A stretch of DNA of 39,819 bases from Planctomycetota bacterium (lineage in GTDB: Bacteria > Planctomycetota > Phycisphaerae > WQYP01). Where the stretch lies: contig JAKBBN010000025.1 of assembly GCA_021808485.1 (NCBI GenBank), positions 1 through 39,819 of the forward strand, given 5' to 3'. Shown here piece after piece: positions 25,044 to 33,324 of this stretch. The position numbers and the translations under genes are program-made. The notes under the pieces are model-generated. The model was not told the DNA's origin and searched no databases. It worked only from the letters and a program-made list of their open reading frames with translations. Within the stretch, counting starts at the first letter, position 1; every line of letters starts with the position of its first letter.

Positions 25044-26321
25044 ATGCCGCGAATTCCCAGCGATAAAACAGGCCGCTTCAAGGGCGAATTTCAGAAGGCA
25101 TTTCGCAATAAATTTCGCATATTTAGGCAGCGCGTCCGGTGGGACCGGTGGTTTCCACACATGCCGGTGGCGCTGGCGGTTGGATCGCTGGGATTGTGGA
25201 ACCTGCTGGATGGTTTGGCCCGGTTTTTACCCGGCTTGCCGGCCATGATGAATATCAAGCCGGTGCTGCACGTGGGACAGTTGCCGCTGCTTCATGGTCT
25301 TAATGGCATACCGCAGGCGCTGGCCGGACTGGTGATTTTAATAATGTCATTCGGCCTGGCAATGCGATCGCGATTTGCCTGGGCGGTGGCACTGCTGCTT
25401 TCCGGAGCCACGCTGGCTCTGCTGCTGCACCAGAGCCACTTGGGATGGGGAGGTTTAATCGGCTTTAACGGCCTGTTGCTGATCAGCCTGCTGGTATTTC
25501 ACCGCACCTTCTCCCGCTCCAGCGTAGCGGCGGGCACGCTTTTCAGTGCTGTAAGCGTCATCCTGCTGCTTGGGTATTCGGTGTTCGGGGCCTATGTGCT
25601 TGGGCAGGGTTTCAGTCCACCGATCAAGAATCTCACGACGGCACTTTACTTCGCCGTGGTTACACTTTCCACCGTCGGTTACGGCGATATCGTACCCAAA
25701 AGCGATGACGCCCGTTTGTTTGTCATGTCCATCATCGTGCTGGGGATTACGGTATTTGCGACATCCATATCCGCGGTTATCGTGCCGCTGGTCAACAGCC
25801 GCATGCAGAAATTGCTGGCAGGAGAAAAAAAGCGTATGCGAAAGAATCACTACATTATTGCCGGTGACAATCCGCTGGCCCAGAATTCCTACCGGGAACT
25901 TAAGAGCCGTCATTTCCCGGTGACCGTGATCATGCCCAACCAGCCGGAAAACCCCTGGATGGAACCGGCGGATCTTGCGGTTGGGGACCCGTCGGATGTG
26001 GAAGTGCTCCGCGCGGCCGGCGGAAAAGACGCGCTGGCCATATTGGCGCTGCGCGTGGATGACAGCGAGAATGCATTTATTGTTCTGGCGGCACGGGAGC
26101 TGGGGGGAACCGCCAAAACCGTTGCGGCGGTTAAGAACAGTAAGAATCTGACGCGGGTAAGGCGCGTCGGGCCGGACCTTATTATTGCGCCGGACGTGCT
26201 GGGCGGTGAATTACTTGCGATGGCGCTGAGTGGGGAGGAAGTAAGCAGCGAAACGATATTGCGCAACTTATTCATTTCATCGGAAGCGGCAAAACCAAAA
26301 ACCGAGGGAAGCAAGGGCTGA
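25044..26321 (+). CDS. kch: Kch-type voltage-gated-like potassium channel with RCK domain
   Basis: The protein resembles E. coli Kch along its whole length. A basic N-terminus (1-40) is followed by several membrane helices (about 42-60, 90-105, 110-130, 138-152, 163-185), a pore loop with the K+ filter TVGYGD (210-215), and a final helix SIIVLGITVFATSISAVIVPL. A cytoplasmic RCK-N domain follows: NHYIIAGDNPLAQNSYREL, AVGDPSDVEVLRAAG, DDSENAFIVLAARELGG, KNSKNLTRVRRVGPDLIIAP, and GGELLAMALSGEEV. The Rossmann glycine motif is AGDNPLA, as loosely conserved as in E. coli Kch. ATG 25044 is chosen; a GGAAA site lies about eight bases before it. Confidence 0.88.
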   Translation: MPRIPSDKTGRFKGEFQKAFRNKFRIFRQRVRWDRWFPHMPVALAVGSLGLWNLLDGLARFLPGLPAMMNIKPVLHVGQLPLLHGLNGIPQALAGLVILIMSFGLAMRSRFAWAVALLLSGATLALLLHQSHLGWGGLIGFNGLLLISLLVFHRTFSRSSVAAGTLFSAVSVILLLGYSVFGAYVLGQGFSPPIKNLTTALYFAVVTLSTVGYGDIVPKSDDARLFVMSIIVLGITVFATSISAVIVPLVNSRMQKLLAGEKKRMRKNHYIIAGDNPLAQNSYRELKSRHFPVTVIMPNQPENPWMEPADLAVGDPSDVEVLRAAGGKDALAILALRVDDSENAFIVLAARELGGTAKTVAAVKNSKNLTRVRRVGPDLIIAPDVLGGELLAMALSGEEVSSETILRNLFISSEAAKPKTEGSKG

Positions 26322-26819
26322 CAGCCCGCATCCGCCGGCGTTACGGTTCTGATCATCCGGCCGCGGGGCGGGCCGGGGGCCTTTTGCCTGCATGTTTTTT
26401 AGGTTGTCCCTAGGGATTATCAAAGATAGTATGATGCGCAGTCAATAAATGAGGTTCCAATTTGGCAGCGATCGAAGGGAAATTTTGAGGTCAAGCGATG
26501 AGCGCAACGCGCAATCCACCTGCGGCGGAAACAATCGATCACCAGCCTCGGGAACGCGGCCATACTGGCCGCATGCCGTTACCCGCTTGGCGGGCACAAT
26601 ATCCGCTCTATCAGGTGACGAACGGCCGGGAAATTAGGATTCCGATGGAGTTCAGGCCGGAATTGCAGCATCCGGCATGCCATGCAGGACCGGCTTACGG
26701 GGGCACGCATGGTTTCACCCAGCGGCGTGCTGCGAGCGCCAACCGGCGAATTTGTGCTTGCACCTTGGAAGGATATTGGGAGCGTTCCACCCGTGAAACA
26801 TTGAATGGAGATTACAAAC
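26322..26819. other. Intergenic region with a possible promoter
   Basis: About 500 bases lie between kch and the next membrane protein. Several short frames are open, including one at 26498-26905 with a GAGG site eight bases before its ATG and one of 40 codons at 26682-26804, but neither shows recognisable sequence and the first would overlap the next gene. I see no RNA gene. A promoter-like pair is at 26404-26432. Confidence 0.4.
26404..26432 (+). promoter_or_regulatory. Possible promoter in the kch downstream region
   Basis: TTGTCC (26404-26409) and TAGTAT (26427-26432) are 17 bases apart, four of six matches each. It would transcribe rightward toward the membrane protein at 26820. Weak evidence. 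Confidence 0.3.
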
Positions 26820-27515
26820 ATGGCCGTTCTCCTTTTCCTGGGAATGTTTGTTCAAGCGCTGCTGCTTTCCATTGCATTAATCCATTGGGGGACGATCAGA
26901 GATAAACGGCTGCGCCGATTACTTGCCGGCCTGTTGGCGACCGGATCGTTGACGTTCATGTTGATAACATGTTCCCCTTTTTCGCATGCCGGTTGCCCGG
27001 GAAATCAATATCTACTCGCTGCGGGTTCCCTATGCATGGCAATCGCTCTTCTTCCCGGCAAATTCCGCTACCTCACGTCAGGGGTAATGGCGGCCCTGGG
27101 CTTGGCTAATATAACGATGGCGTGGTGGCTCATCGGGCACGGATATGTAGCCTGGCCGCAAGGACAAAATAGGTTCAACTCAGCGATGCGAATCGAGGCG
27201 GGCGACAAGATTGAGCATTTATTGCAATCCGCGCCACCCGCCATGCGGGGCCAATATTTTAATCGCGGCCCGGTACCGCCTGTTCTGATGACGTTCCTGA
27301 GAATGAAAAGCCCGACAGATTTTAGTATTCCCTTAACTGAGCAAATTCCAGAACGAAGCTGGCACACGTGGCTCACCGGACTTTATAAATTGCGCATACG
27401 TCCATTGGCCGTCCTGTACCCTGGCGGCGTCCTGCGGGAGGTGGTAGGGGCTCCCGGCCGAACCTCGCAATATCCGGGATTGCAAGTCGTGCCTGTTTTC
27501 AAGAAGCCTAAATGA
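26820..27515 (+). CDS. Membrane protein of unknown function
   Basis: I do not recognise the family. The 231-residue product has three to four hydrophobic segments in the first 110 residues (MAVLLFLGMFVQALLLSIAL, LLAGLLATGSLTFML, LLAAGSLCMAIALLPG, VMAALGLANITMAWWLIG), then a soluble C-terminal half with FNRGPVPPVLMTFLRMK and a basic end. ATG 26820 follows a GGAG site nine bases upstream; ATG 26805 is alternative. It is a single gene with no partner; base composition is similar to the flanks. It could be accessory. Confidence 0.6.
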   Translation: MAVLLFLGMFVQALLLSIALIHWGTIRDKRLRRLLAGLLATGSLTFMLITCSPFSHAGCPGNQYLLAAGSLCMAIALLPGKFRYLTSGVMAALGLANITMAWWLIGHGYVAWPQGQNRFNSAMRIEAGDKIEHLLQSAPPAMRGQYFNRGPVPPVLMTFLRMKSPTDFSIPLTEQIPERSWHTWLTGLYKLRIRPLAVLYPGGVLREVVGAPGRTSQYPGLQVVPVFKKPK

Positions 27516-27773
27516 ATAAGCGAAAGGTACTGTCAGCGGCAATCGTTTGCCGGAAATTGGCGTAAACGTGTGGATTGCCCGGCAGTTCGGTTCGACTGGC
27601 TCGCTTGCTGCTGCGCTGCAAGAGATCAGAATAATACGGTTGGCTGGCAGAGGATACGTTTCCGTATATGCATCTGGCAGGGTCGGACGGGATATCCACC
27701 CGTTCTCGCTCCAGAAATCGCCACTGGCGGTGCCGAACCATACGTTCTCCAGCAACATCGGTTGTTGTTCGTT

Positions 27774-28469
27774 TTATTCTTTGGTGCCCGCAGGCACGCC
27801 GGCAACAAACGCGGACAGCAAGTTGAACTGTTCTGCGGGAGAGTCCACCTGCTTCGTATTCTGAATTATGAGATCGAAGCGTATCTTACAGTAAGACAAA
27901 ATGTTGGGAAGAAAAAGGATTGTTGCGGCCTTTATTTCGGTCTTACTGCTAAGCAGATGTTCTATGCCGAAAGACATTATCGACGTAAAAGGTGTCTCGG
28001 GTGGCTTCATTCCCCTCGTCTCATAGAACGCCGTAATTGACTTAATAGCCTCCTGCCACTGCGGTTTCGATTTGTCGAGAGACGCCTGTATTTCCCGCCA
28101 CTTGTCGGGATACAATTTCTCGAACTCTTTCGAAAATAGTGGGGTTCCCGCCCGTGCCAGCTCTAAAATCAAGCTGATAATCTGATAGACCGGCTTGTAT
28201 TGTTTGTAGACGGCCAGTAAGCCCTCCGCAATAGCATCGCTTTCCAAATCGATTTCAACCGCATGGGCGACGTGGTTTCGGAGTTTCTTGACCGCACGAA
28301 GCAGCGCTACATCTTCGGCGTTGATGGCTCCGATGAGGCGGGCCAATTGGATGCGGCTTCCGAACGATCCACACGGCGATCTGGCGTCCCCTGTGCCAGC
28401 AGTCCCAAGAAAGTTATCAATCTCCTCTGCGGGGCTGCCTTGCTGCGGGGGAAGACTCTCTCTTAGCAA
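27774..28469 (-). CDS. MltR-like protein, probably N-terminally truncated
   Basis: The first ~65 residues resemble MltR/DUF4145-type helical domains: an IDNFLG segment, SFGSRIQLARLIGAINAEDV and LLRAVKKLRNHVAHA, where MltR family proteins have a comparable FSARI...RN.(F/V)AH pattern. The C-terminal ~165 residues are helical and unassigned. MltR-like proteins normally begin with about 40 residues of helix before this point; here the frame begins only at TTG 28469, extending no further than 28502, and is preceded by a hairpin and degenerate repeats. The missing N-terminus may be real or the gene may be a decayed remnant. Function cannot be assigned; MltR in E. coli is a regulator of mannitol utilisation. 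Confidence 0.55.
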   Translation of the reverse strand: MLRESLPPQQGSPAEEIDNFLGTAGTGDARSPCGSFGSRIQLARLIGAINAEDVALLRAVKKLRNHVAHAVEIDLESDAIAEGLLAVYKQYKPVYQIISLILELARAGTPLFSKEFEKLYPDKWREIQASLDKSKPQWQEAIKSITAFYETRGMKPPETPFTSIMSFGIEHLLSSKTEIKAATILFLPNILSYCKIRFDLIIQNTKQVDSPAEQFNLLSAFVAGVPAGTKE

Positions 28470-28479
28470 AGCCTGTTTT

Positions 28480-28515
28480 GCGCCCAGTTGACAGGGAGTA
28501 CCTCATCTTGGGCGC
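28480..28515. repeat. Inverted repeat at the 5' end of the MltR-like gene
   Basis: GCGCCCA (28480-28486) and TGGGCGC (28509-28515) are perfect 7-base inverted arms, 22 bases apart. The in-frame stop that closes the MltR-like gene upstream lies between them. It may form a hairpin in RNA or mark the edge of an inserted element. Confidence 0.45.
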
Positions 28516-28530
28516 TATGGCAATTTTTCT

Positions 28531-28562
28531 TCGGCCTCTGAGTCCTCTGTGATCTCTGTGGC
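28531..28562. repeat. Degenerate short tandem repeats (CCTCTG/CTCTGTG)
   Basis: The segment contains CCTCTGAGT, CCTCTGTGAT and CTCTGTGG in a row, i.e. CACAGAG-type units in the other strand. It adjoins the inverted repeat at 28480-28515. Such interspersed repeats usually lie between genes; here it stands beside the truncated gene. Confidence 0.45.
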
Positions 28563-28614
28563 CGGCAATTATCGCAACAGCGGGCCGACGGTGCATTTTT
28601 TCCCGGTTTCCCCC

Positions 28615-29028
28615 ATGGCCGGCCGGGCTATGCTGCGTCCGTTTGCACGGCATCCGGCCGCCCCGCGCTTTGCTGCACCGAATACGCAACCCGTGCCGGG
28701 AGGGTCTGCCGCCACATCCACATCGATGGGACCGGGCCTTGCGCCCGATGGGGAGGGGATTAATCCCGCAGGTCGCCCATTTCCGCTTGGAGCGTGGAAT
28801 CCTCCTTCCGGAGGATGGCGCCGGGGCGGGCCACCAATCCGGGCACACGCCATATTCATCGCACGTGGCGATGCATTGGCCGTGGAACATGCCGGACTTG
28901 CGCTGATGGGAGTGGGCCTTATCCTGGTGCTGCCGAGGATTGCGCGCATCGGCTTGGCCTTTTTGGAACGGCGCTATACGACGGGACCGATGTCCGGCAG
29001 TGTAGACGGCGGAGCTATCGGCAATTAG
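28615..29028 (+). CDS. Doubtful small protein upstream of polA
   Basis: A 137-residue frame is open from ATG 28615. The product is rich in Pro, Gly, Ala and Arg in its first 80 residues, then has one hydrophobic segment, LALMGVGLILVLPRIARI. I see no ribosome-binding site and no known family; frames on the other strand overlap it. It may be noncoding. It ends 30 bases before polA. Confidence 0.25.
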   Translation: MAGRAMLRPFARHPAAPRFAAPNTQPVPGGSAATSTSMGPGLAPDGEGINPAGRPFPLGAWNPPSGGWRRGGPPIRAHAIFIARGDALAVEHAGLALMGVGLILVLPRIARIGLAFLERRYTTGPMSGSVDGGAIGN

Positions 29029-29058
29029 CGTCGCCCGCGCGAGGCCGGGGCAATATCC

Positions 29059-32001
29059 ATGAATGCCGCTACAATGGGCGGTATGGCAAAAAGTCTTTAC
29101 CTTATCGACGGCCACGCTCAAATTTACCGTGCCTACCATGCCATGACCGGCCTTACGAGCCGCCATGGTGAACCCACGAATGCCACCTTTGGATTCGTGA
29201 CAGCACTATTTAAGCTGTTGCAGACGCGGCGTCCGGATTACTTGGGGCTGGCGATGGATGCCGGCAGCAGCGACCGTGACCGGATAGACGCCCAATACAA
29301 GGCGCAGCGTAAGCCGATGCCGGAAGATATGCCGGTTCAGATTGACCGGATCTGCCAGATTGTGTCCATCCTTGAAATTCCAATTTTCCGGGTTGAGGGG
29401 TGCGAAGCGGATGACGTGATCGCCACACTGGTGCGGAGGCTGACCGATCCGGTAAGTTCGGAACGTGATGATGGTTTGGACATTTATATCTGCTCTAAAG
29501 ATAAAGACCTGGATCAACTGATTACCCCGAATGTGCGGCTTTACGATATTCAATCCGGCGAAATAATGGATGCCGCCGGGCTTCTGGCAAAAAAGGGTTA
29601 TCAGCCGCATCAGGCCCGCGATGTTCTGGCGCTCACCGGTGATACGGCGGACAATATACCGGGCGTACCCGGTGTAGGGCCGAAGACGGCGGCCAAATGG
29701 ATCAAGGAGTATGGCGATCTGGATACGTTGATCGCCCGTGCCTCGGAAATTCCCGGAAAGGTGGGGCAGGCTCTGCGTGACAATTTGCCGGTGCTGGACC
29801 GGGCCAGAAAACTGGTGAATTTGCGGGATGATTTAAATGTCCAGATTGCACTGCAGGCCATGCGTCCGCATCCGGACCACCTGGAAAGACTGGCGCCGGT
29901 GTTCGAAGAGCTTGATTTCAATCGCCTGCTGCCCCTGCTGCCGCAGGTAGCCGGGGCCTGGACAGAAAATGGGCCGGCGGTTGCGGGAGGCGGGGCCAAG
30001 CCGGCATTTTCAATGTCCTCCCCGGTCGCGAAAAAGGGGGTGGGAAATGCGGTTGTCATTGACTTGTTTAACCAACCGGCCGATGCAACGCAATCAACGC
30101 AAACCGTGACTATGCCGACTCAGCCCGAAAGGCAAGCCGATACGCCGATGTCCGCGGCCGCTTCGCCCGTGGCGGATATTCAGCCGGTGAAGGGGGACTA
30201 TCGCCTGGTGAATACACCGGCCTTATTGGCGGAAATGGCGGACCGGATCGCGCGAATTCTGGCGGAATCACCGGATCGCCGGTTGGCGGTGGACACGGAA
30301 ACGGATGCACTGGGGGCGATGCGCTCAAATTTGTGCGGCATTTCCCTGTGTGCGCGGGAGGGGCTTGCATGGTATGTGGCAGTGGCCGGCCTAGGTGATT
30401 GCCTGTCGCTGGAACAGGTGCGGGAGGCGCTTGGGCCGATGCTGGCGGATTCCTCGATAGTAAAAGTGGGCCAGAATTTGAAATATGATTTGAACGTGCT
30501 GCGAGCCTGCGGTATCGAATTGCGTGGAACATTTCTGGATACGATGATCGCCGGCTACGTGCTGGATTCGGCGCGTCGGAGCTATTCCATGGATGCCATG
30601 GCCGCCGATTTTCTGGGGCTGCGGCCGATTCCAATTTCCGACCTCATCGGCAAAGGTTCCGCCCAACTGAGTTTTTCACAGGTTCCGGTGTCCATGGCCG
30701 CGGAATATTCGGCGGAGGATGCGGACGTGACCTTTCGTCTGGCGCGGTATCTGATACCGAAAATTTCCGAGCAGGGATTTGACCGGCTGTTTTATGAGCT
30801 GGAAATGCCGGTGATGATGGTGCTGGCGGATATGGAATTTGCCGGTGTAAAGGTGGATGCCGCCGTGCTGAAGGGGCAGGCCCGGGATGTGGACGCCCGG
30901 ATTGAGGCTTTGCGTTCTGACATTATGCGGCAGGCCGGTGAAGCATTTAATCCGGATTCTCCGCGGCAACTCGCGGCCGTCCTGTTCACGAAGCTGGGGT
31001 TGCCGGTCATAAAAAAAACCAAAACCGGGCCAAGCACGGACGTGGATGTGCTGGAATCGCTTGCGGCGGAACACCCGGTCCCATCGCTGATCCTGGAATA
31101 CCGGCAAATGGCGAAACTCAAAAGCACCTATATTGACGCGCTAATAAGTCAGATTTCACCACGGACCGGGCGTGTGCATACCAGTTTTAACCAGACCGTG
31201 GCCGAAACAGGGCGACTGTCCAGCAGCGATCCAAACCTGCAGAACATTCCCATTCGGACGGCTGCGGGGCGGGAAATCCGCCGGGCGTTTGTGGCGCCCG
31301 GCCCGGACCAGCTTATCATGACCGCGGATTACTCGCAGATTGAATTACGCGTGTTCGCCCATTTTTGCCAGGAGCCGGCACTGCTGACGGCATTCGCCGA
31401 TGATCAGGATATTCATAAATTTGTCGCCGCCCAGATCTACCACGTCAATGCCGAGGATGTCACGACGGACATGCGGCGCATGGCCAAAACGGTTAATTTC
31501 GGCATTATTTACGGCCAGACGGCCTTCGGGCTGGCGCAAGTTCTGAAAATTTCCCGGCATGACGCCGAGGTGTTCATCAACGCATATAAACAGCGATTTC
31601 CGCGAATTGATGCTTTTTCGCAGCAGTGTGTGCAGGATGCCATGGTGCATGGCAGTGTGGCCACCATTCTGGGCAGGCGAAGGAGAATTCCGGAAATTCA
31701 TTCTTCCAATCCGTCACTGCGGCAGTTCGGCCAACGGGCGGCCGTGAATACCGTCGTGCAGGGTTCCGCAGCGGATTTGATCAAGCAGGCGATGGTGAAT
31801 ATCCATCGGTGGATAGCGGATAAATCAGGGGAGATTCGTATGATTCTGCAGGTGCATGACGAACTGGTTTTTGAATGCCGGCGCAGTCTGATCGATCATT
31901 ACGCCGCGGGCATCCGTGAGCGGATGGAAACGGCGATCGAGTTGAGTGTGCCGCTAAAGGTGGACATCGGCTGGGCGGATAACTGGCTGGATGCCAAATA
32001 A
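29059..32001 (+). CDS. polA: DNA polymerase I
   Basis: PolA fills gaps and removes primers during replication and repair. The 980-residue protein has all three domains. The 5'-nuclease starts with LYLIDGHAQIYRAYHA. A Pro/Gly-rich linker of roughly 80 residues follows (about 300-385), longer than in E. coli. The 3'-5' exonuclease has motif I DTE (412-414), an NLKYDLN motif II and YSAEDADVTF motif III, so proofreading should be active. The polymerase has motif A DYSQIELR (from 757), motif B RRMAKTVNFGIIYG (Lys810) and motif C HDE (933-935). ATG 29083 (MAKSLYLI) is also a likely start. It is monocistronic. Confidence 0.97.
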   Translation: MNAATMGGMAKSLYLIDGHAQIYRAYHAMTGLTSRHGEPTNATFGFVTALFKLLQTRRPDYLGLAMDAGSSDRDRIDAQYKAQRKPMPEDMPVQIDRICQIVSILEIPIFRVEGCEADDVIATLVRRLTDPVSSERDDGLDIYICSKDKDLDQLITPNVRLYDIQSGEIMDAAGLLAKKGYQPHQARDVLALTGDTADNIPGVPGVGPKTAAKWIKEYGDLDTLIARASEIPGKVGQALRDNLPVLDRARKLVNLRDDLNVQIALQAMRPHPDHLERLAPVFEELDFNRLLPLLPQVAGAWTENGPAVAGGGAKPAFSMSSPVAKKGVGNAVVIDLFNQPADATQSTQTVTMPTQPERQADTPMSAAASPVADIQPVKGDYRLVNTPALLAEMADRIARILAESPDRRLAVDTETDALGAMRSNLCGISLCAREGLAWYVAVAGLGDCLSLEQVREALGPMLADSSIVKVGQNLKYDLNVLRACGIELRGTFLDTMIAGYVLDSARRSYSMDAMAADFLGLRPIPISDLIGKGSAQLSFSQVPVSMAAEYSAEDADVTFRLARYLIPKISEQGFDRLFYELEMPVMMVLADMEFAGVKVDAAVLKGQARDVDARIEALRSDIMRQAGEAFNPDSPRQLAAVLFTKLGLPVIKKTKTGPSTDVDVLESLAAEHPVPSLILEYRQMAKLKSTYIDALISQISPRTGRVHTSFNQTVAETGRLSSSDPNLQNIPIRTAAGREIRRAFVAPGPDQLIMTADYSQIELRVFAHFCQEPALLTAFADDQDIHKFVAAQIYHVNAEDVTTDMRRMAKTVNFGIIYGQTAFGLAQVLKISRHDAEVFINAYKQRFPRIDAFSQQCVQDAMVHGSVATILGRRRRIPEIHSSNPSLRQFGQRAAVNTVVQGSAADLIKQAMVNIHRWIADKSGEIRMILQVHDELVFECRRSLIDHYAAGIRERMETAIELSVPLKVDIGWADNWLDAK

Positions 32002-32040
32002 CCCCGCGGGGAGGCGGTGCCGGCGGTCTTATTGCGGCGA

Positions 32041-33324
32041 TTACCGTGCACGCGATCCGGCCGGAAACCGGGCAAGTCCGGCGGCGGCGATCAGGGCGAG
32101 GCCGGCGGCTAAAAGGGACAGTGGGGCGGCAAGCGGATAAGTATTGCCGGCGGCGGAGACGGGCGCCGGAGATCCGCTCGCCAAGGCGGATTTCGGCCTC
32201 CACCAGTCCGCGCTGCGGCCGCTGGAGCTTGAAATTCCGGAAAGCATATTCATAAAAAACACGACAAATGACGTGTGATGCTGCCAGTCCGTGAATTGGC
32301 GCGACGGCGGACTTGCAAGCCAATACCAGGTGACTCCTGTCCGCACGGTGGTCAATTTCGCCAGCCAAATGTGATTTCCGACACGTATCTTCGGGTGCCA
32401 CCCTTTGTCAAAAACGGCTCCGTACATTTTGTCGACATGCACGGACGAAAAATTAACGGCGTGAAACAGCCGGTTATCCGGGGCGATAATGATGGGCCTG
32501 CCGGAAGGCGATTGCCGGACAATTCCCGTAACCCGCATTGCCGGTGCTGCGGCGGGGCCGATGCACAGGACGATCGTGTGTGTCGGAGAAGGCGCGATGG
32601 TGCGGATAAACGCTCTATCCTGATCCAACTGCCGCGGCCCGGAAAAGACCCAGATCGCCGGGTTGTGATGAGGCCGGTTCCATTGAATATCGGGCAGCAG
32701 GTGCAACAGACGGGACAGTGCCGCCGGAAGTTGTGAGGCGGCGTTGACATACACCGGGGTCGGGCGGCGCCGGCGCATCAACAGCAACTGTTGATGTATA
32801 TCACCGCCGCGGGAATTCCCCCTTAACCAAACGGAAACAGCAATATCCGGAACAACGGGCAAATGCCGGAACAGGACACCGCCGATGATGCGGCGGGGGG
32901 ATACTGTTTTCGTCCAGGTACGGCCCAGGCATGACGCATTTATCCGGCAGGACCGAAATGGGAAAGATTTAATGGAATCCGCCGCGACACGCACAAACAG
33001 CTGCACCCGCGTGTGGTTCGGCGCCATGCGGCCGACAGCGTCAATTTCCGGCGGGGCGCGATTTGACGGTGGAATAAGGATTTGCGGCCGGGCGACAGCG
33101 AGCAGCGCAGCGGCGGCCGCCGCGACGATCACAAGAAGAAAACGGTTGATTCGGGTATGCCGCCGATTTGCGGCATGCAGCGCAGGTGTTGATGCCGCCG
33201 GCCAGAATTCAGGAATCGTGAACACCGCAACCGGCGTTCCGGTATTGCGGGCCAGCCACCAGCCGGCGAGAATGACAGGCGGGATCGCGGCGATCCAGTA
33301 CGGATTCAAAAAAACAAGATTCAT
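32041..33324 (-). CDS. BatA-like membrane protein
   Basis: The 427-residue protein begins with FLNPYWIAAIPPVILAGWWLAR, which in parts matches the N-terminal domain of BatA/aerotolerance-type membrane proteins (MNLVFLNPYW..IP). A second helix (about 63-82) follows, then a soluble region of some 300 residues without the von Willebrand A metal-binding motif, and two C-terminal helices (LAAPLSLLAAGLALIAAAG). It may be a component of a stress or envelope-related complex. MoxR, the usual partner of Bat proteins, is absent. The start codon overlaps the histidine kinase stop (ATGA), so it is translationally coupled to the kinase. Confidence 0.7.
   Translation of the reverse strand: MNLVFLNPYWIAAIPPVILAGWWLARNTGTPVAVFTIPEFWPAASTPALHAANRRHTRINRFLLVIVAAAAAALLAVARPQILIPPSNRAPPEIDAVGRMAPNHTRVQLFVRVAADSIKSFPFRSCRINASCLGRTWTKTVSPRRIIGGVLFRHLPVVPDIAVSVWLRGNSRGGDIHQQLLLMRRRRPTPVYVNAASQLPAALSRLLHLLPDIQWNRPHHNPAIWVFSGPRQLDQDRAFIRTIAPSPTHTIVLCIGPAAAPAMRVTGIVRQSPSGRPIIIAPDNRLFHAVNFSSVHVDKMYGAVFDKGWHPKIRVGNHIWLAKLTTVRTGVTWYWLASPPSRQFTDWQHHTSFVVFFMNMLSGISSSSGRSADWWRPKSALASGSPAPVSAAGNTYPLAAPLSLLAAGLALIAAAGLARFPAGSRAR

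Noticed and set aside
24878..25066. 62-codon frame overlapping the gmhA end and the kch start
   Set aside because: No recognisable sequence and it overlaps both neighbours; no ribosome-binding site.
26330..26400. GC-rich inverted segment after kch as intrinsic terminator
   Set aside because: The stem has a bulge and the T-run is some distance away, so the termination call is not supported.
26498..26905. 135-codon frame with a GAGG site before its ATG
   Set aside because: Despite the ribosome-binding site, the product lacks recognisable sequence, is rich in Arg/Pro/Gly and overlaps the better supported gene at 26820.
27333..27758. 141-codon minus-strand frame
   Set aside because: Overlaps the end of the membrane protein gene antisense; no motif recognised.
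28417..29166. 249-codon minus-strand frame overlapping polA start
   Set aside because: Arg/Gly/Pro-rich shadow translation that overlaps the well-supported polA start.
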